Positions 25,865 to 35,038 of a stretch of DNA of 49,423 nucleotides are shown here, piece after piece. Position numbers and translations under genes: made by a program. The notes under the pieces were generated by a model. The model was not told the DNA's origin. It did not search any database and saw only the letters and a list, made by a program, of their open reading frames with translations. The DNA is from CALCMJ01 sp964475415 (GTDB taxonomy: Bacteria; Bacteroidota; Bacteroidia; Chitinophagales; Saprospiraceae), in NCBI GenBank assembly GCA_964475415.1, contig CAYYWZ010000025.1:1-49423 (forward strand). Direction: 5' to 3'. Position 1 is the stretch's first letter; the number at the start of each line of letters is the position of its first letter.

Positions 25865-26893
25865 ATGAGTTACGAAAATGACCTATTACTTAGAACATTA
25901 AGAAAAGAAGAAGTCGAAAGACCACCTGTTTGGATCATGAGACAAGCAGGCAGAATTTTGCCTGAATATAGAAAAATTAGAGCTTCTCTTTCAGGATTTA
26001 AAGAATTAGTACAGACACCAGAAATGGCTAGTACGGTTACTGTACAGCCCATAGATGCTTTAGATGTAGATGCGGCGATCATTTTTTCAGATATTCTGGT
26101 TATTCCAGAGTGTATGGGACTAGAATATGAATTGATAGAGAAAAAAGGGCCATTCTTTCCAGAAACGATTAAGCGTCAAGAGGATATAGATAAATTAACC
26201 AGTGGTAAAGAAGCAGCTGTGAAATTGCAGTACGTCTTCGATGCCCTGCAACTAACTAAAAAGAAGTTGGATAATAGGGTTCCACTCATAGGTTTTAGTG
26301 GCGCTCCTTGGACGCTCATGTGTTATATGATAGAAGGCCAAGGATCTAAGACTTTCTTTCAGTCTAAAGCTATGCTATATAAGGATCCTAAGATGGCGCA
26401 TAGCTTACTGTCTAAGCTTACGGATACCATAATTGCCTATCTCAAGCTCAAAATAGAGGCAGGAGCAGATGTACTCCAAGTGTTTGACTCTTGGGCTGGG
26501 GTATTAAATAAAGAGTTATACGCAGAATTCTGTATGCCTTATCTGCGTAAAATAAGGGAAGCAATTCAAGAAGTGCCACTTATATTCTTTAGTAAAGGTG
26601 CTTATTTCTCATTAGAAGAGCTTGCTAACCTAGGAGCAGATGCATTAGGCTGCGATTGGACGCTCAATATAGACGAAGTAAGGCGTTTTACAGGTCCAGA
26701 TCAGGTGTTACAAGGAAATATGGATCCTTGCGTACTATATGCTGATCAGGATAAGATTGCTTCTTATGTCAATGAAACTGTAGCAAAAATGGGCAAAAGG
26801 CACATTTTTAACCTCGGTCATGGAGTATATCCGACCACTCCTAAAGAAAATGTCCAATTTATGGTTTCTCAAATAAAATCTCTTCGCTATTGA
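25865..26893 (+). CDS. hemE: Uroporphyrinogen decarboxylase
   Basis: A 342-residue cytoplasmic enzyme that removes four carboxyl groups from uroporphyrinogen III to give coproporphyrinogen III in heme synthesis. The N-terminal signature RPPVWIMRQAGR is present (Arg26 to Arg30 loop), as are the FSDILVIPE and FSGAPWT segments and the C-terminal NLGHGV motif. The frame stays open upstream to a TTG at 25835, but the ATG at 25865 gives the usual family N-terminus. The TTG-started version would also run through the candidate -7 box. Confidence 0.97.
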   Translation: MSYENDLLLRTLRKEEVERPPVWIMRQAGRILPEYRKIRASLSGFKELVQTPEMASTVTVQPIDALDVDAAIIFSDILVIPECMGLEYELIEKKGPFFPETIKRQEDIDKLTSGKEAAVKLQYVFDALQLTKKKLDNRVPLIGFSGAPWTLMCYMIEGQGSKTFFQSKAMLYKDPKMAHSLLSKLTDTIIAYLKLKIEAGADVLQVFDSWAGVLNKELYAEFCMPYLRKIREAIQEVPLIFFSKGAYFSLEELANLGADALGCDWTLNIDEVRRFTGPDQVLQGNMDPCVLYADQDKIASYVNETVAKMGKRHIFNLGHGVYPTTPKENVQFMVSQIKSLRY

Positions 26894-27031
26894 TTTGATT
26901 ATCAAAGCAATATCTCATGTGTGAATAAATTCTTGTGTAAAGCTTGTAAATTATAGGGTGTAAAAAATTACCTTAGTAGCTTCAACCCATGAATATATTC
27001 CATAAATGCAACTAATAATTAATCCGAAGCT

Positions 27032-27892
27032 ATGGGATGGTTCAAAAGACTAAAAGACGGAATTCAGACAACCACTAAGTTTAAAAAAGAAGCTCCAGAT
27101 GGGCTATGGCACTTATGCAAATCTTGCAATGAGACCATTACTATGAAAGAGCTTAAGGAGAATTTTTACATCTGTACTAAGTGTGATCACTATGTAAGGA
27201 TAGGTTCTCATGATTATTTCGACCTTATTTTTGATGGTAAATTTGAAGTGCTTTTTGATGATCTAGTTTCTGTAGATTATCTAGAGTTTTCTGATCTCAA
27301 ACCATATACCGAAAGATTAGAAACGGCATATAAAAAAACAGATCTTTCTGACGCTATTACAGTAGCGGTAGGTAAGGTTAATAAAAGACCTATAGTTATC
27401 GCTGCCATGGACTTTACTTTTATCGGAGGTTCTATGGGCTCAGTAGTAGGAGAGAGAATATCTAAAGCTATAGATCATTGCATTTGGAACAAGATGCCTT
27501 TTATGATCATATCTAAGTCTGGTGGAGCTAGGATGATGGAATCTGCTTTTTCGCTCATGCAGATGGCTAAGACTTCTGCTAAACTTGCTCAGCTATCAAG
27601 AGAGAAAATACCTTATTTTTCTTTTATGACAGATCCTACAACTGGAGGAGTTACAGCTTCCTATGCTATGCTGGGAGATATCAACTTTGCAGAGCCGAGA
27701 GCACTTATTGGCTTTGCAGGCCCTAGAGTTATAAAAGAGACTATAAAAAAAGATCTACCCGAAGGTTTCCAGCGATCAGAATTCTTACTAGAGCACGGCT
27801 TCTTAGATTTTATTGTGGAACGATCTGCTCTTCGAGATAGAATCGATGATATGTTATTCATATTCGGAGAAGCAGGAGCTAGGGATAATTAG
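27032..27892 (+). CDS. accD: Acetyl-CoA carboxylase carboxyltransferase subunit beta
   Basis: A 286-residue subunit that with AccA transfers carboxyl from biotin to acetyl-CoA in the first step of fatty-acid synthesis. The N-terminal zinc ribbon is intact (Cys29, Cys32, Cys48, Cys51). The crotonase-fold core follows with FIGGSMGSVVGE, SGGARMMES and DPTTGGVTASYA. The length is normal. It stands alone, about 138 bp after hemE, and no accA is seen nearby. Confidence 0.97.
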   Translation: MGWFKRLKDGIQTTTKFKKEAPDGLWHLCKSCNETITMKELKENFYICTKCDHYVRIGSHDYFDLIFDGKFEVLFDDLVSVDYLEFSDLKPYTERLETAYKKTDLSDAITVAVGKVNKRPIVIAAMDFTFIGGSMGSVVGERISKAIDHCIWNKMPFMIISKSGGARMMESAFSLMQMAKTSAKLAQLSREKIPYFSFMTDPTTGGVTASYAMLGDINFAEPRALIGFAGPRVIKETIKKDLPEGFQRSEFLLEHGFLDFIVERSALRDRIDDMLFIFGEAGARDN

Positions 27893-28161
27893 GATAGGTA
27901 GTAGAACTATTCTTAGATGCTCGTATTACTATTGTGTAGATCTTTGTTTGTCAGTGTATATGTTCAGGTTTTGTATTCATTACCTCGGGAATCCATTTTT
28001 ACCGATCTCCAAAGTGTTACTTCTATTAATTTTTCATTTGATAAATAGTATAATCCATATTTATTTTTAAGTATCACTCTTCTTTTCAACTTGGGTTAAG
28101 GAAGACAGTGAAATAGTATAATCTAAGCTATGACATAAACTAATTCAGCAATACTACATTT

Positions 28162-29757
28162 CTACTCCATAACAATACTAAGAAAATCCTTATTAAATGG
28201 ATCTAGATTTTCCTTGAGTACCTCCATAAGTTCCTCGCCGTATCTACTGTAGAATTCTAAGAAGTTAGTTTTTCTTTCTTGAAGACTATCATGAGGAAAC
28301 AGCGTCTTGTATACTTTTTCTATTCTACGAATATCAGACTCGGAGCTTTCCTTTATTTTTTTCTTCAGTCTGCTTTCTAGACCTTCGATACTTTTGGTAG
28401 CTTTTGCACTTTCAGCTTGTATCCTTTTTTCTAAGGTAGGATCTAGTTTAGAAACTTTTTTTGTCAATGCATCGTAGAATGACTGGAGCGTTTCTTTCTC
28501 CTCTATAAGTTCGAAAGCAGCATCAGAATCTTTCTTAAGAAAACTTGTAGTTGTCTGATGTTGTTCATTGAACAAGGCTGCTTCGGATAGGCCGAGAGCC
28601 TTCATCTGTTCTATACTTTTCTTATCTATAAGTTGAGCAGAGTTTCTTCTCATCAGGACAGGATAGAATACGTCGAAGTGCGCAAACTGTTCTTTACGTT
28701 CCAACCAGTAAGCAAGTTCTCCACCTCCACCAACATAGGCTAGATTAGGAAAAATTATCTCCTGATACAAAGGTCTCATGATTACATTAGGACTGAAGTT
28801 TTCAGGATGATTTTCTATTTCGAGTTTCATTTCTTCAGTGGAGAAGGCTCTGTCCGTATCTACTATCTTGTAGATGTCTCCTTCTAGTTCTATTCTCTTT
28901 CTTTTGCCTTCATGAAAGTAGAAGAAGTTGATTTCCCTAATATACGTTTGAGCTTTAAATGATTTTTGCTCTATAGCAGATTGTGTTTTTTCTACTATAG
29001 CCTTACTTGCCGAAAGCAAAATTTCTTGCTGTATAATATGCTGGAACTTATTTTTGAAAGGTTTTTTATCCATTGCAACTACAAGTACACCGTATGATTT
29101 GAATAATTCATTTACGAGCTGAAAAGTAAAGTCACTGTAGGATGTAGATCCTGCTGCTAATTTTTCCCAAGATTGTACAAGCTCATAAGCCTTAGATTTC
29201 TCCCCTAATATTTCTTTGACTTGTGTTAGAACTTCAGCTATACCACTTACAGAGAGTCTACCTACAGGCTCATCATCATGCTTATGTAGCCATTCTATCT
29301 TTTTATTGAATAATCGTAAATGATTGATCTCTTCAAAGTCATGATCTTCTCCACCAATTACAAATATTGGTACAATATGTTGATCGGGAAATTTCTTATT
29401 TAACCGTTCTGCTAAGTTAATAGCAGAAAATATTTTGTAGATAAAGTATAATGGCCCAGTAAGAAGAGAAGGCTGGTGAGCTGTAATTACGGTGTAACAA
29501 TTATCAGAAAGTAAAGCTTGTAGGTTTCTTTTTTGATGGTCAGCTAATCCCGCTTCTGCATAGGCATCGGTAATGACGCTATGTAAGAGCGCTCTATCTA
29601 CTGGAAATTTCTTGCGATCAGCAATAGCATGTTCAAAGGAATCTATTTCTGGTTTGTACTGAATGAAATCGGCGAATACCTGCGTACTTATTTGGTATGC
29701 TATATCTCTCTTAGAAAACTGTCTGATCTTATCGTAAGGATATCCTTTTATTTCCAT
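28162..29757 (-). CDS. bshC: Bacillithiol biosynthesis cysteine-adding enzyme BshC
   Basis: A 531-residue protein with the BshC landmarks: a nucleotide-binding-like N-terminal core with TAHQPSLLTGPLYFIYK, FVIGGEDHDFEEIN, and a later GGGGELAYWLERK segment. BshC adds cysteine to glucosaminyl-malate, the last step of bacillithiol synthesis. A long coiled-coil-prone stretch lies near residues 430-495, as in other family members. It is monocistronic and divergent from the dppB-like gene. It implies bacillithiol is this organism's low-molecular-weight thiol; bshA and bshB are not in the window. Confidence 0.95.
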   Translation of the reverse strand: MEIKGYPYDKIRQFSKRDIAYQISTQVFADFIQYKPEIDSFEHAIADRKKFPVDRALLHSVITDAYAEAGLADHQKRNLQALLSDNCYTVITAHQPSLLTGPLYFIYKIFSAINLAERLNKKFPDQHIVPIFVIGGEDHDFEEINHLRLFNKKIEWLHKHDDEPVGRLSVSGIAEVLTQVKEILGEKSKAYELVQSWEKLAAGSTSYSDFTFQLVNELFKSYGVLVVAMDKKPFKNKFQHIIQQEILLSASKAIVEKTQSAIEQKSFKAQTYIREINFFYFHEGKRKRIELEGDIYKIVDTDRAFSTEEMKLEIENHPENFSPNVIMRPLYQEIIFPNLAYVGGGGELAYWLERKEQFAHFDVFYPVLMRRNSAQLIDKKSIEQMKALGLSEAALFNEQHQTTTSFLKKDSDAAFELIEEKETLQSFYDALTKKVSKLDPTLEKRIQAESAKATKSIEGLESRLKKKIKESSESDIRRIEKVYKTLFPHDSLQERKTNFLEFYSRYGEELMEVLKENLDPFNKDFLSIVME

Positions 29758-29819
29758 TTATATCTTATTATCTTCTGGTATTACTAGTGACTTCATGCAT
29801 TGATATCTATCACTATTTG

Positions 29820-29827
29820 CAAAATTA
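29820..29827 (-). promoter_or_regulatory. Candidate -7 box of bshC
   Basis: Read on the minus strand the octamer is TAATTTTG, matching TAnnTTTG, 62 bases before the bshC start. It lies back to back with the candidate dppB-like box. Confidence 0.45.
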
Positions 29828-29850
29828 TTATTTTAAAGTTTTTATTAGCT

Positions 29851-29858
29851 TAGTTTTG
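29851..29858 (+). promoter_or_regulatory. Candidate -7 box of the dppB-like gene
   Basis: TAGTTTTG matches TAnnTTTG and ends 49 bases before the ATG at 29908. No clear -33 element is seen. Confidence 0.4.
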
Positions 29859-29907
29859 AGTCTTAGTTTGATGGAATGCGATATTATTTGATGTTCTTAT
29901 AAGTTCT

Positions 29908-30957
29908 ATGCTGTTTTTTATTGTAAAAAGATTATTGTCAGGTCTCTTCGTAACACTTAGTGTTGTTGTTGTTATAAGTTCTATAATCTACCTAGCACCA
30001 GTAGATCCTGCTAGACTTACATTCGGCCAGCGAAGCGAAGATAGAGCAGTAGAAGAGAAGCGTGCTGCACTAGGTCTGGACAAACCGTTGTACGTCCAGA
30101 TGATCTATTACCTGCGAGACTTAACACCTGTATACCTTAGTTGTTCTGAGTTGAATAACTATAAACCAAAAAATGTCGTCTTTCGGATTAATTTATCTTC
30201 TTGTTCATTTTTAATCAAAAAGCCTTATCTAAGAGAATCTTATCAGACTGGAAGGTCCGTCTCGGCAATATTAGGCGATGTTATACCCTATACAATAGTG
30301 CTTGCCTTAGCTGCCTTGCTAATAGCTTCTATTAATGGAATTTTTCTAGGATTTATTGCTGCAATTAATAAGGATAAATTTATTGACAGTTTTATAGTTG
30401 GGATTTCCACTCTAGGTTATTCTGTGCCTAGTTATGTTAGTGCTATCATTCTTGCCATAGTCTTCGGATACTTATGGAGTAGCTGGACTGGACTTAATAT
30501 GCAGGGCAGTTTGATAGAATTAGATGATCTAGGAGATGAGAAATTGGTATTAAAGAATCTGATATTACCAGCAATTGCTCTAGGCGTAAGACCAGTAGCT
30601 GTTATTACTCAGCTCACTAGATCCTCAGTGCTAGATATTCTTAGTCAGGATTACGTGAGAACTGCAGTTTCTAAAGGACTGATATATAGAAAAGTACTAG
30701 AAAAACATGTCTTGAAGAATTCTATGAATCCTATCGTTACAGCAATAACAGGGTGGTTAGCTTCTTTACTAGCAGGTGCTTTTTTCGTAGAATATGTTTT
30801 CAGTTACAAGGGGCTAGGGTTTACAACGGTAACAGCTTTACTTAATTATGACATTCCTGTTATCCTAGGCTGCGTGATTTTTGTTTCGCTTATTTTTGTC
30901 TTACTGAATATAATTGTAGATCTAATCTACATCTGGCTGAATCCCAGAGAGTTGTAA
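29908..30957 (+). CDS. Peptide-type ABC transporter permease (DppB/OppB family)
   Basis: A 349-residue inner-membrane permease. It has the family N-terminal helix and KPLYVQMIYYL segment, five further membrane helices, and the coupling-loop region DYVRTAVSKGL that contacts the ATPase. Family members import oligopeptides or nickel with a second permease, two ATPases and a binding protein. None of these is adjacent: the gene is flanked by divergent bshC and a convergent outer-membrane protein. A polar loop at about residues 65-105 is longer than I expect. The partners are presumably encoded elsewhere. Confidence 0.9.
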   Translation: MLFFIVKRLLSGLFVTLSVVVVISSIIYLAPVDPARLTFGQRSEDRAVEEKRAALGLDKPLYVQMIYYLRDLTPVYLSCSELNNYKPKNVVFRINLSSCSFLIKKPYLRESYQTGRSVSAILGDVIPYTIVLALAALLIASINGIFLGFIAAINKDKFIDSFIVGISTLGYSVPSYVSAIILAIVFGYLWSSWTGLNMQGSLIELDDLGDEKLVLKNLILPAIALGVRPVAVITQLTRSSVLDILSQDYVRTAVSKGLIYRKVLEKHVLKNSMNPIVTAITGWLASLLAGAFFVEYVFSYKGLGFTTVTALLNYDIPVILGCVIFVSLIFVLLNIIVDLIYIWLNPREL

Positions 30958-30964
30958 ATAAAAA

Positions 30965-30998
30965 GAGATCATACTATAGCGAACTACGGTATAATCTC
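30965..30998. terminator. Candidate bidirectional terminator hairpin
   Basis: An interrupted palindrome: GAGAT/ATCTC, then ATAC/GTAT, then TAG/CTA around a CGAA loop, with one single and one double mismatch. It lies between convergent genes (dppB-like and outer-membrane barrel) with A-rich and T-rich flanks, so it may stop transcription in both directions. Confidence 0.6.
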
Positions 30999-31018
30999 CT
31001 TATTGGTTTTGTGGCGTA

Positions 31019-31657
31019 TTAGAATTTTAGTCCTATGCTAAATTTAATTTGTCTATCTCTGGCTTTGAATCCTCCTATTTCGTTGTTTAGGTAGATTCCT
31101 TGACCTTTAGCAGTGAAGCTATTATATAAGCTTAGATCTGTGTATATAGGTCCTAGATCATATCCTAAGCTTACATTGAAGCCTGTAGAAAATTTAGATC
31201 CTCTATCATCAAATTCTGGCAGTCCTATAAGCTCTGAGCTTCTATGAAGTTCATATTGTAACTGTGGTCCTACTCCTAATCTGAAGTTATTAATAGCTAC
31301 TCCCATCAATAAAGGAACGTCTAACTGAACCGTAGTTTCTGATCTAGTTCCGCTAAGAATATCATCTGAGATGAAAGATTGTATATCGTAGGTATTGCTG
31401 AATCTGCTTACTAAGGCATTTCCTTGTAAAAATATATTTCCAGCTTTTTTATTGACAAATAGTCCTATAGAGTAGTTCTTATCTGATCCCAAACTGTTGA
31501 TCATGTATAGAATATTATCAGACTGTTTTGTAGCGTATTTAGATTCTGATATAGAATTAGAAATTCCTACAGAAGCTTTTATCCCTATATCTGTCTGGCT
31601 ATTTAGACCGGAGATACTGAGTATAATAACTAGTATGGGTGTAATCAGGTTTCTCAT
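31019..31657 (-). CDS. Small outer-membrane beta-barrel protein
   Basis: A 212-residue protein with a signal peptide (MRNLITPILVIILSISGLNSQ) followed by alternating amphipathic strands, and ending in a strand with terminal Phe (IKFSIGLKF), the usual outer-membrane insertion signal. It fits the PorT-like/outer-membrane beta-barrel families common in Bacteroidota, about eight strands. No specific function can be assigned. It is a single gene preceded by a long intergenic region. Confidence 0.8.
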   Translation of the reverse strand: MRNLITPILVIILSISGLNSQTDIGIKASVGISNSISESKYATKQSDNILYMINSLGSDKNYSIGLFVNKKAGNIFLQGNALVSRFSNTYDIQSFISDDILSGTRSETTVQLDVPLLMGVAINNFRLGVGPQLQYELHRSSELIGLPEFDDRGSKFSTGFNVSLGYDLGPIYTDLSLYNSFTAKGQGIYLNNEIGGFKARDRQIKFSIGLKF

Positions 31658-32199
31658 TCGTAAAAGTGTTAATGTGTAATAAAAAAAGGTGCTTTGTGTA
31701 AAAGGGTGTAAATAATTTGGTTTTAGTGTCTTTACATTTAAAACCGGGTGTTTATATAATTGAGCATTTTTGCGACGCTCAGATATATGACTATAAAAAC
31801 AGATGATACCCCCAATTAATTCTTAAAATTTTATTCTTTGTTAACTAAAATATCAGCAAGTGTTAAGAATTAATGCTAATATTTAAGATATATTACCAAA
31901 TATGATTCTGATTTATCGAAATTGACAATTAGTATGAATACAATTCTGTGATTTACTATTAATTTGTATGGTCTGCTATATATTGCAGAAATGTATAATA
32001 CCTTACATTTCTATAATGAGGAATTTGTAAAATATATTCAACTCAAAAGAAACCTGTCACTTTATAGAGAGCGACTTTATAAAAGGAAGCGTTTATTAAT
32101 TCCAGACTTTGTTTACACATACATAATATTTACATATACATTATATACATTTGTGCGAGATGCTATATATAGCTATACTGTAAATTAAGTCTCAGAAAG
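31658..32199. other. 542-bp intergenic region before purM
   Basis: No convincing gene is seen. A 74-codon open frame at 31964-32188 has low-complexity Tyr/Ile-rich content and no family look. The region is very AT-rich. It carries a perfect 11-bp inverted repeat (TTAATTCTTAA at 31816-31826 and TTAAGAATTAA at 31863-31873, 36 bases apart) and the purM -7 box at its right end. Confidence 0.6.
32146..32153 (+). promoter_or_regulatory. Candidate -7 box of purM
   Basis: TACATTTG matches TAnnTTTG and ends 46 bases before the purM ATG. Confidence 0.5.
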
Positions 32200-33524
32200 A
32201 TGGATGATAATAAATACAATAAAAGAGGCGTATCAGCGCAAAAAGAGGATGTGCATAATGCGATCAAGAACCTGGATAAAGGATTGTTTCCACTGGCTTT
32301 CTGTAAGGTCTTGCCAGACTACGTAGCAGGTGATCCAGATTATTGCAATATCATGCATGCTGATACAGCAGGGACTAAAACAAGTTTGGCTTATATCTAC
32401 TGGAAGGAGACAGGCGATGCAAACGTATGGGAAGGAATAGTACAAGATTCTCTAGTGATGAACCTAGACGATATGGCCTGTGTAGGCTGTGTAGATAACA
32501 TTATCATTTCTTCTACCATAGGCAGAAACAAAAATCTAATTCCTGGTGATGTGTTAAGTCTTATCATAAATGGAGCAAAGACTTTTGCTGATAAGATGAA
32601 AGCCTATGGTATCGATCTACATCTATCGGGTGGAGAAACAGCTGATGTGGGGGATATAGTTCGGACAGCTGACGTAGGATTTACAACTTTCGCAAGAATA
32701 GCTAAGAAAGATCTAGTTGTCAATGATATAAAAGCAGGAGATGTTATCGTCGGATTGAGTTCCTCAGGTACGGCCAGATACGAAGAAGATTATAATGGAG
32801 GAATGGGTAGTAATGGTCTAACTTCTGCCAGACATGATGTGCTAGACAGCAGTTACATAGAGAAGTATCCGGAAAGTTATGATCCTGCTACTGATAAGGA
32901 ATATGTGTACTCTGGAAAAAAGATGCTTACTGATGTCGTAAATATCGATGGTCAAGATGTAACAGTAGGTAAACTTATTCTATCTCCGACCAGAACCTAC
33001 CTTCCAGTGTTAAAACAAATTCTCGATAAGCATAAGGAAAATGTCAATGGCATAATCCACTGTACAGGAGGTGCACAAACTAAGGTTAAGAAGTTTATTA
33101 AAAACAAAAGAGTAATCAAAGATAATTTGCTTCCAATTCCGCCACTCTTTAAGTTAATAAAAGAACAATCAGGTACAAACTACAAAGAGATGTACGAGGT
33201 TTTTAATATGGGACATCGTTTAGAGATTTATCTTCCTGAAGAACATGCTGCTTCGATCATTGAAATCTCTAAATCTTTTAACATTGATGCACAAGTTATA
33301 GGAAGGGTAGAAGAACATGAAGGGGNNNNNNNNNNNNNNNNNNNNNNNNNNNNNNNNNNNNNNNNNNNNNNNNNNNNNNNNNNNNNNNNNNNNNNNNNNN
33401 NNNNNNNNNNNNNNNNNNNNNNNNNAAATCTTTTAACATTGATGCACAAGTTATAGGAAGGGTAGAAGAACATGAAGGGGAGGCTGTGAGGATTGAGCAT
33501 GAAGGAAAGAGATATGATTATTGA
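32200..33524 (+). CDS. purM: Phosphoribosylformylglycinamidine cyclo-ligase (AIR synthase)
   Basis: A cytoplasmic ATP-dependent enzyme closing the imidazole ring in purine synthesis. Seen: HADTAGTKTSLAY, the LSGGETADVGD motif and GLSSSGTARYE; it is the longer Bacteroidota form. The reading frame runs into a 100-N run at 33326. Collapsing the run together with one copy of the flanking 55-base duplicate removes 155 bases. The gene then reads through in frame to EAVRIEHEGKRYDY and a TGA at 33522-33524, giving 389 residues. Reading straight through the N run shifts the frame and gives a false C-terminus. The gene is therefore intact in reality but broken in this assembly. It converges directly with the next gene, with no spacer. 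Confidence 0.93.
33271..33480. repeat. Assembly gap inside purM flanked by exact 55-base duplicate
   Basis: Bases 33271-33325 and 33426-33480 are identical over 55 bases around 100 N. Removing 155 bases restores an uninterrupted purM frame, so the gap and duplication are assembly artefacts. Confidence 0.96.
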
Positions 33525-34226
33525 TTAACATCCATCCATGTTACTCAGTTGATATTGAAAAGTCTGGCTAACCTTTTCTCCATTAGCATTAATTGCCGGA
33601 GTCCATATTCCTAATCTATCTACAGCTTGTAAGAGTAGATTATCTATCTCCGATATTCCTGAGGAAATAGTAATTTGTGGATCTCTAAGTTGACCTTGTG
33701 TATCTATCACAAATTGTAATATGGCATTATTTATGGCATCTGTCTCCTTGGATTCTATTTGGTCGATTACATGCTTCTTGAAAATTTGTTCTAGTTTTTC
33801 GTGGCCACCGATATAAGCTGCCTCTTTATCTGGTATCACTGTTACACTGAAGTTCATCGTCTTCTCATCCATGATTTGTGTTACGGAGTTTCTGGCATTA
33901 TATGTTACCTCTACTTCTATATTTGTTCCTAGATCTGCATTATTGATTAGAGATTTTTGCTCTTTAGTTAATTCATGATTGATATGTCTAGATGAAATAC
34001 GACTTCCAGCTTTTGTGACCGTTACAACAGACGATATATAATCTTTTTCTGCAATCCAAGATTCTGGGAAACCAGGATTTATATCTTTCATAGTTTTCAC
34101 TGTAGCAAGATCTCGCTTCGTGATAGGTTTGCTGTAGAGTGGGAAAATGGAATAATTTAATTCCTGTGCTTCTGTGCTAAGAAATATCAGTAGTAATAAT
34201 GATGATGATAGCAGACCCTTATACAT
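33525..34226 (-). CDS. Secreted protein with a TonB-like C-terminal domain
   Basis: A 233-residue protein with a signal peptide (MYKGLLSSSLLLLIFLSTEA) and no retained membrane anchor. The last 75 residues or so (NNAILQFVIDTQGQLRDPQI ... DNLLLQAVDRLGIWTPA) match the periplasmic C-terminal domain of energy-transducing TonB proteins. True TonB has an N-terminal inner-membrane helix and a proline-rich linker, both absent here, so this is probably one of the soluble or lipoprotein TonB-C proteins of Bacteroidota, not a working energy transducer. The middle domain (about 45-150) is unrecognised. Its start codon is about 175 bp from the DUF1304 gene stop. Confidence 0.78.
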   Translation of the reverse strand: MYKGLLSSSLLLLIFLSTEAQELNYSIFPLYSKPITKRDLATVKTMKDINPGFPESWIAEKDYISSVVTVTKAGSRISSRHINHELTKEQKSLINNADLGTNIEVEVTYNARNSVTQIMDEKTMNFSVTVIPDKEAAYIGGHEKLEQIFKKHVIDQIESKETDAINNAILQFVIDTQGQLRDPQITISSGISEIDNLLLQAVDRLGIWTPAINANGEKVSQTFQYQLSNMDGC

Positions 34227-34401
34227 CTTATAATAATTTTATGTAAAGCAAGTTATCTCTAAGTTACATATAAATAATGAACAACTCATCTTTTTGATGT
34301 AGTGTCCCATCTTCTCAAAGTATGATGAAGAGCTCGTTTAACATAGCTTACGAACTTTTCAAAGTAGGATAGGGTAATAATTTTAAGTTAAAACGAGAGA
34401 A

Positions 34402-34761
34402 TCACAGATGCAACAAAATCAGACCGATTGCAGCAGGAATAGCCTGAACATAAAGTATTTTTTTATCCGCAGTAAGACTACCATAAATACCTGCTATAAG
34501 AATACAGCTCAAGAAGAATATAGCTATGTAGAAATTCCAAGGATGCTCGTGGATAAGAAGCGACCAGATAAGGCCTGCTGCTAGAAAACCATTATATAAG
34601 CCTTGGTTAGCAGCCATAGATTTAGTCTTCTCGAACAAACTAGAGTCAAAGTTTCTAAATACTTTTTTACCTTTTGTAGTCCAAGCAAACATCTCAAACC
34701 AAAGTATATAGATATGGATGATAGCTAATAAGCCGATGATTACTTGAGAATACATTGACAT
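34402..34761 (-). CDS. DUF1304 family membrane protein
   Basis: A 119-residue protein with four hydrophobic segments and the DUF1304 pattern (IHIYILWFEMFAW near the start, NQGLYNGFLAAGLIW in the middle, IYGSLT later). The biochemical function of the family is not known to me. It starts 13 bp after iscX on the same strand, so it may be co-transcribed with ferredoxin and iscX. Confidence 0.88.
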   Translation of the reverse strand: MSMYSQVIIGLLAIIHIYILWFEMFAWTTKGKKVFRNFDSSLFEKTKSMAANQGLYNGFLAAGLIWSLLIHEHPWNFYIAIFFLSCILIAGIYGSLTADKKILYVQAIPAAIGLILLHL

Positions 34762-34774
34762 AATGTATGGTTTT

Positions 34775-35020
34775 CTATTGGTTGTCCCTCCACTCGTACA
34801 CCCACTTAGCTTGGATCATTTCTAAGTGTCCCTCGGAGCAATCCTCTCTTTTTCCTTCAAACTGAGGAATTTCTAGCACCCATTCTATAAGGTCAGTAAA
34901 TCTGATTCTATAGATCTTTTGTTCTGTAAACTCATCACCGAATTTATCGTACAACTTGATTGCTACATCCTCGTGGTCTTCCCAGTTTATTGGTAAATCA
35001 TCTAATTCGTCAAAAGCCAT
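34775..35020 (-). CDS. iscX: Iron-sulfur assembly protein IscX
   Basis: An 81-residue acidic protein matching the IscX/YfhJ family: INWEDHEDVAIKLYDKF, then RFTDLIEWVLEIPQFEG, then EGHLEMIQAKWVYEW. In proteobacteria it binds the cysteine desulfurase IscS and iron, and modulates cluster assembly. Here it lies 18 bp after a 2Fe-2S ferredoxin gene, the same partnership as in the isc operon, but iscS, iscU and hscBA are not in the window. Confidence 0.92.
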   Translation of the reverse strand: MAFDELDDLPINWEDHEDVAIKLYDKFGDEFTEQKIYRIRFTDLIEWVLEIPQFEGKREDCSEGHLEMIQAKWVYEWRDNQ

Positions 35021-35038
35021 TAGCTTGTTTTTATTATG

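Noticed and set aside
27813..28070. 85-codon open frame after accD
   Set aside because: It overlaps the accD end in another frame and its translation looks like random AT-rich sequence.
31964..32188. 74-codon open frame before purM
   Set aside because: Low-complexity Tyr/Ile/Arg content from AT-rich DNA, no family resemblance, and it overlaps the purM promoter region.
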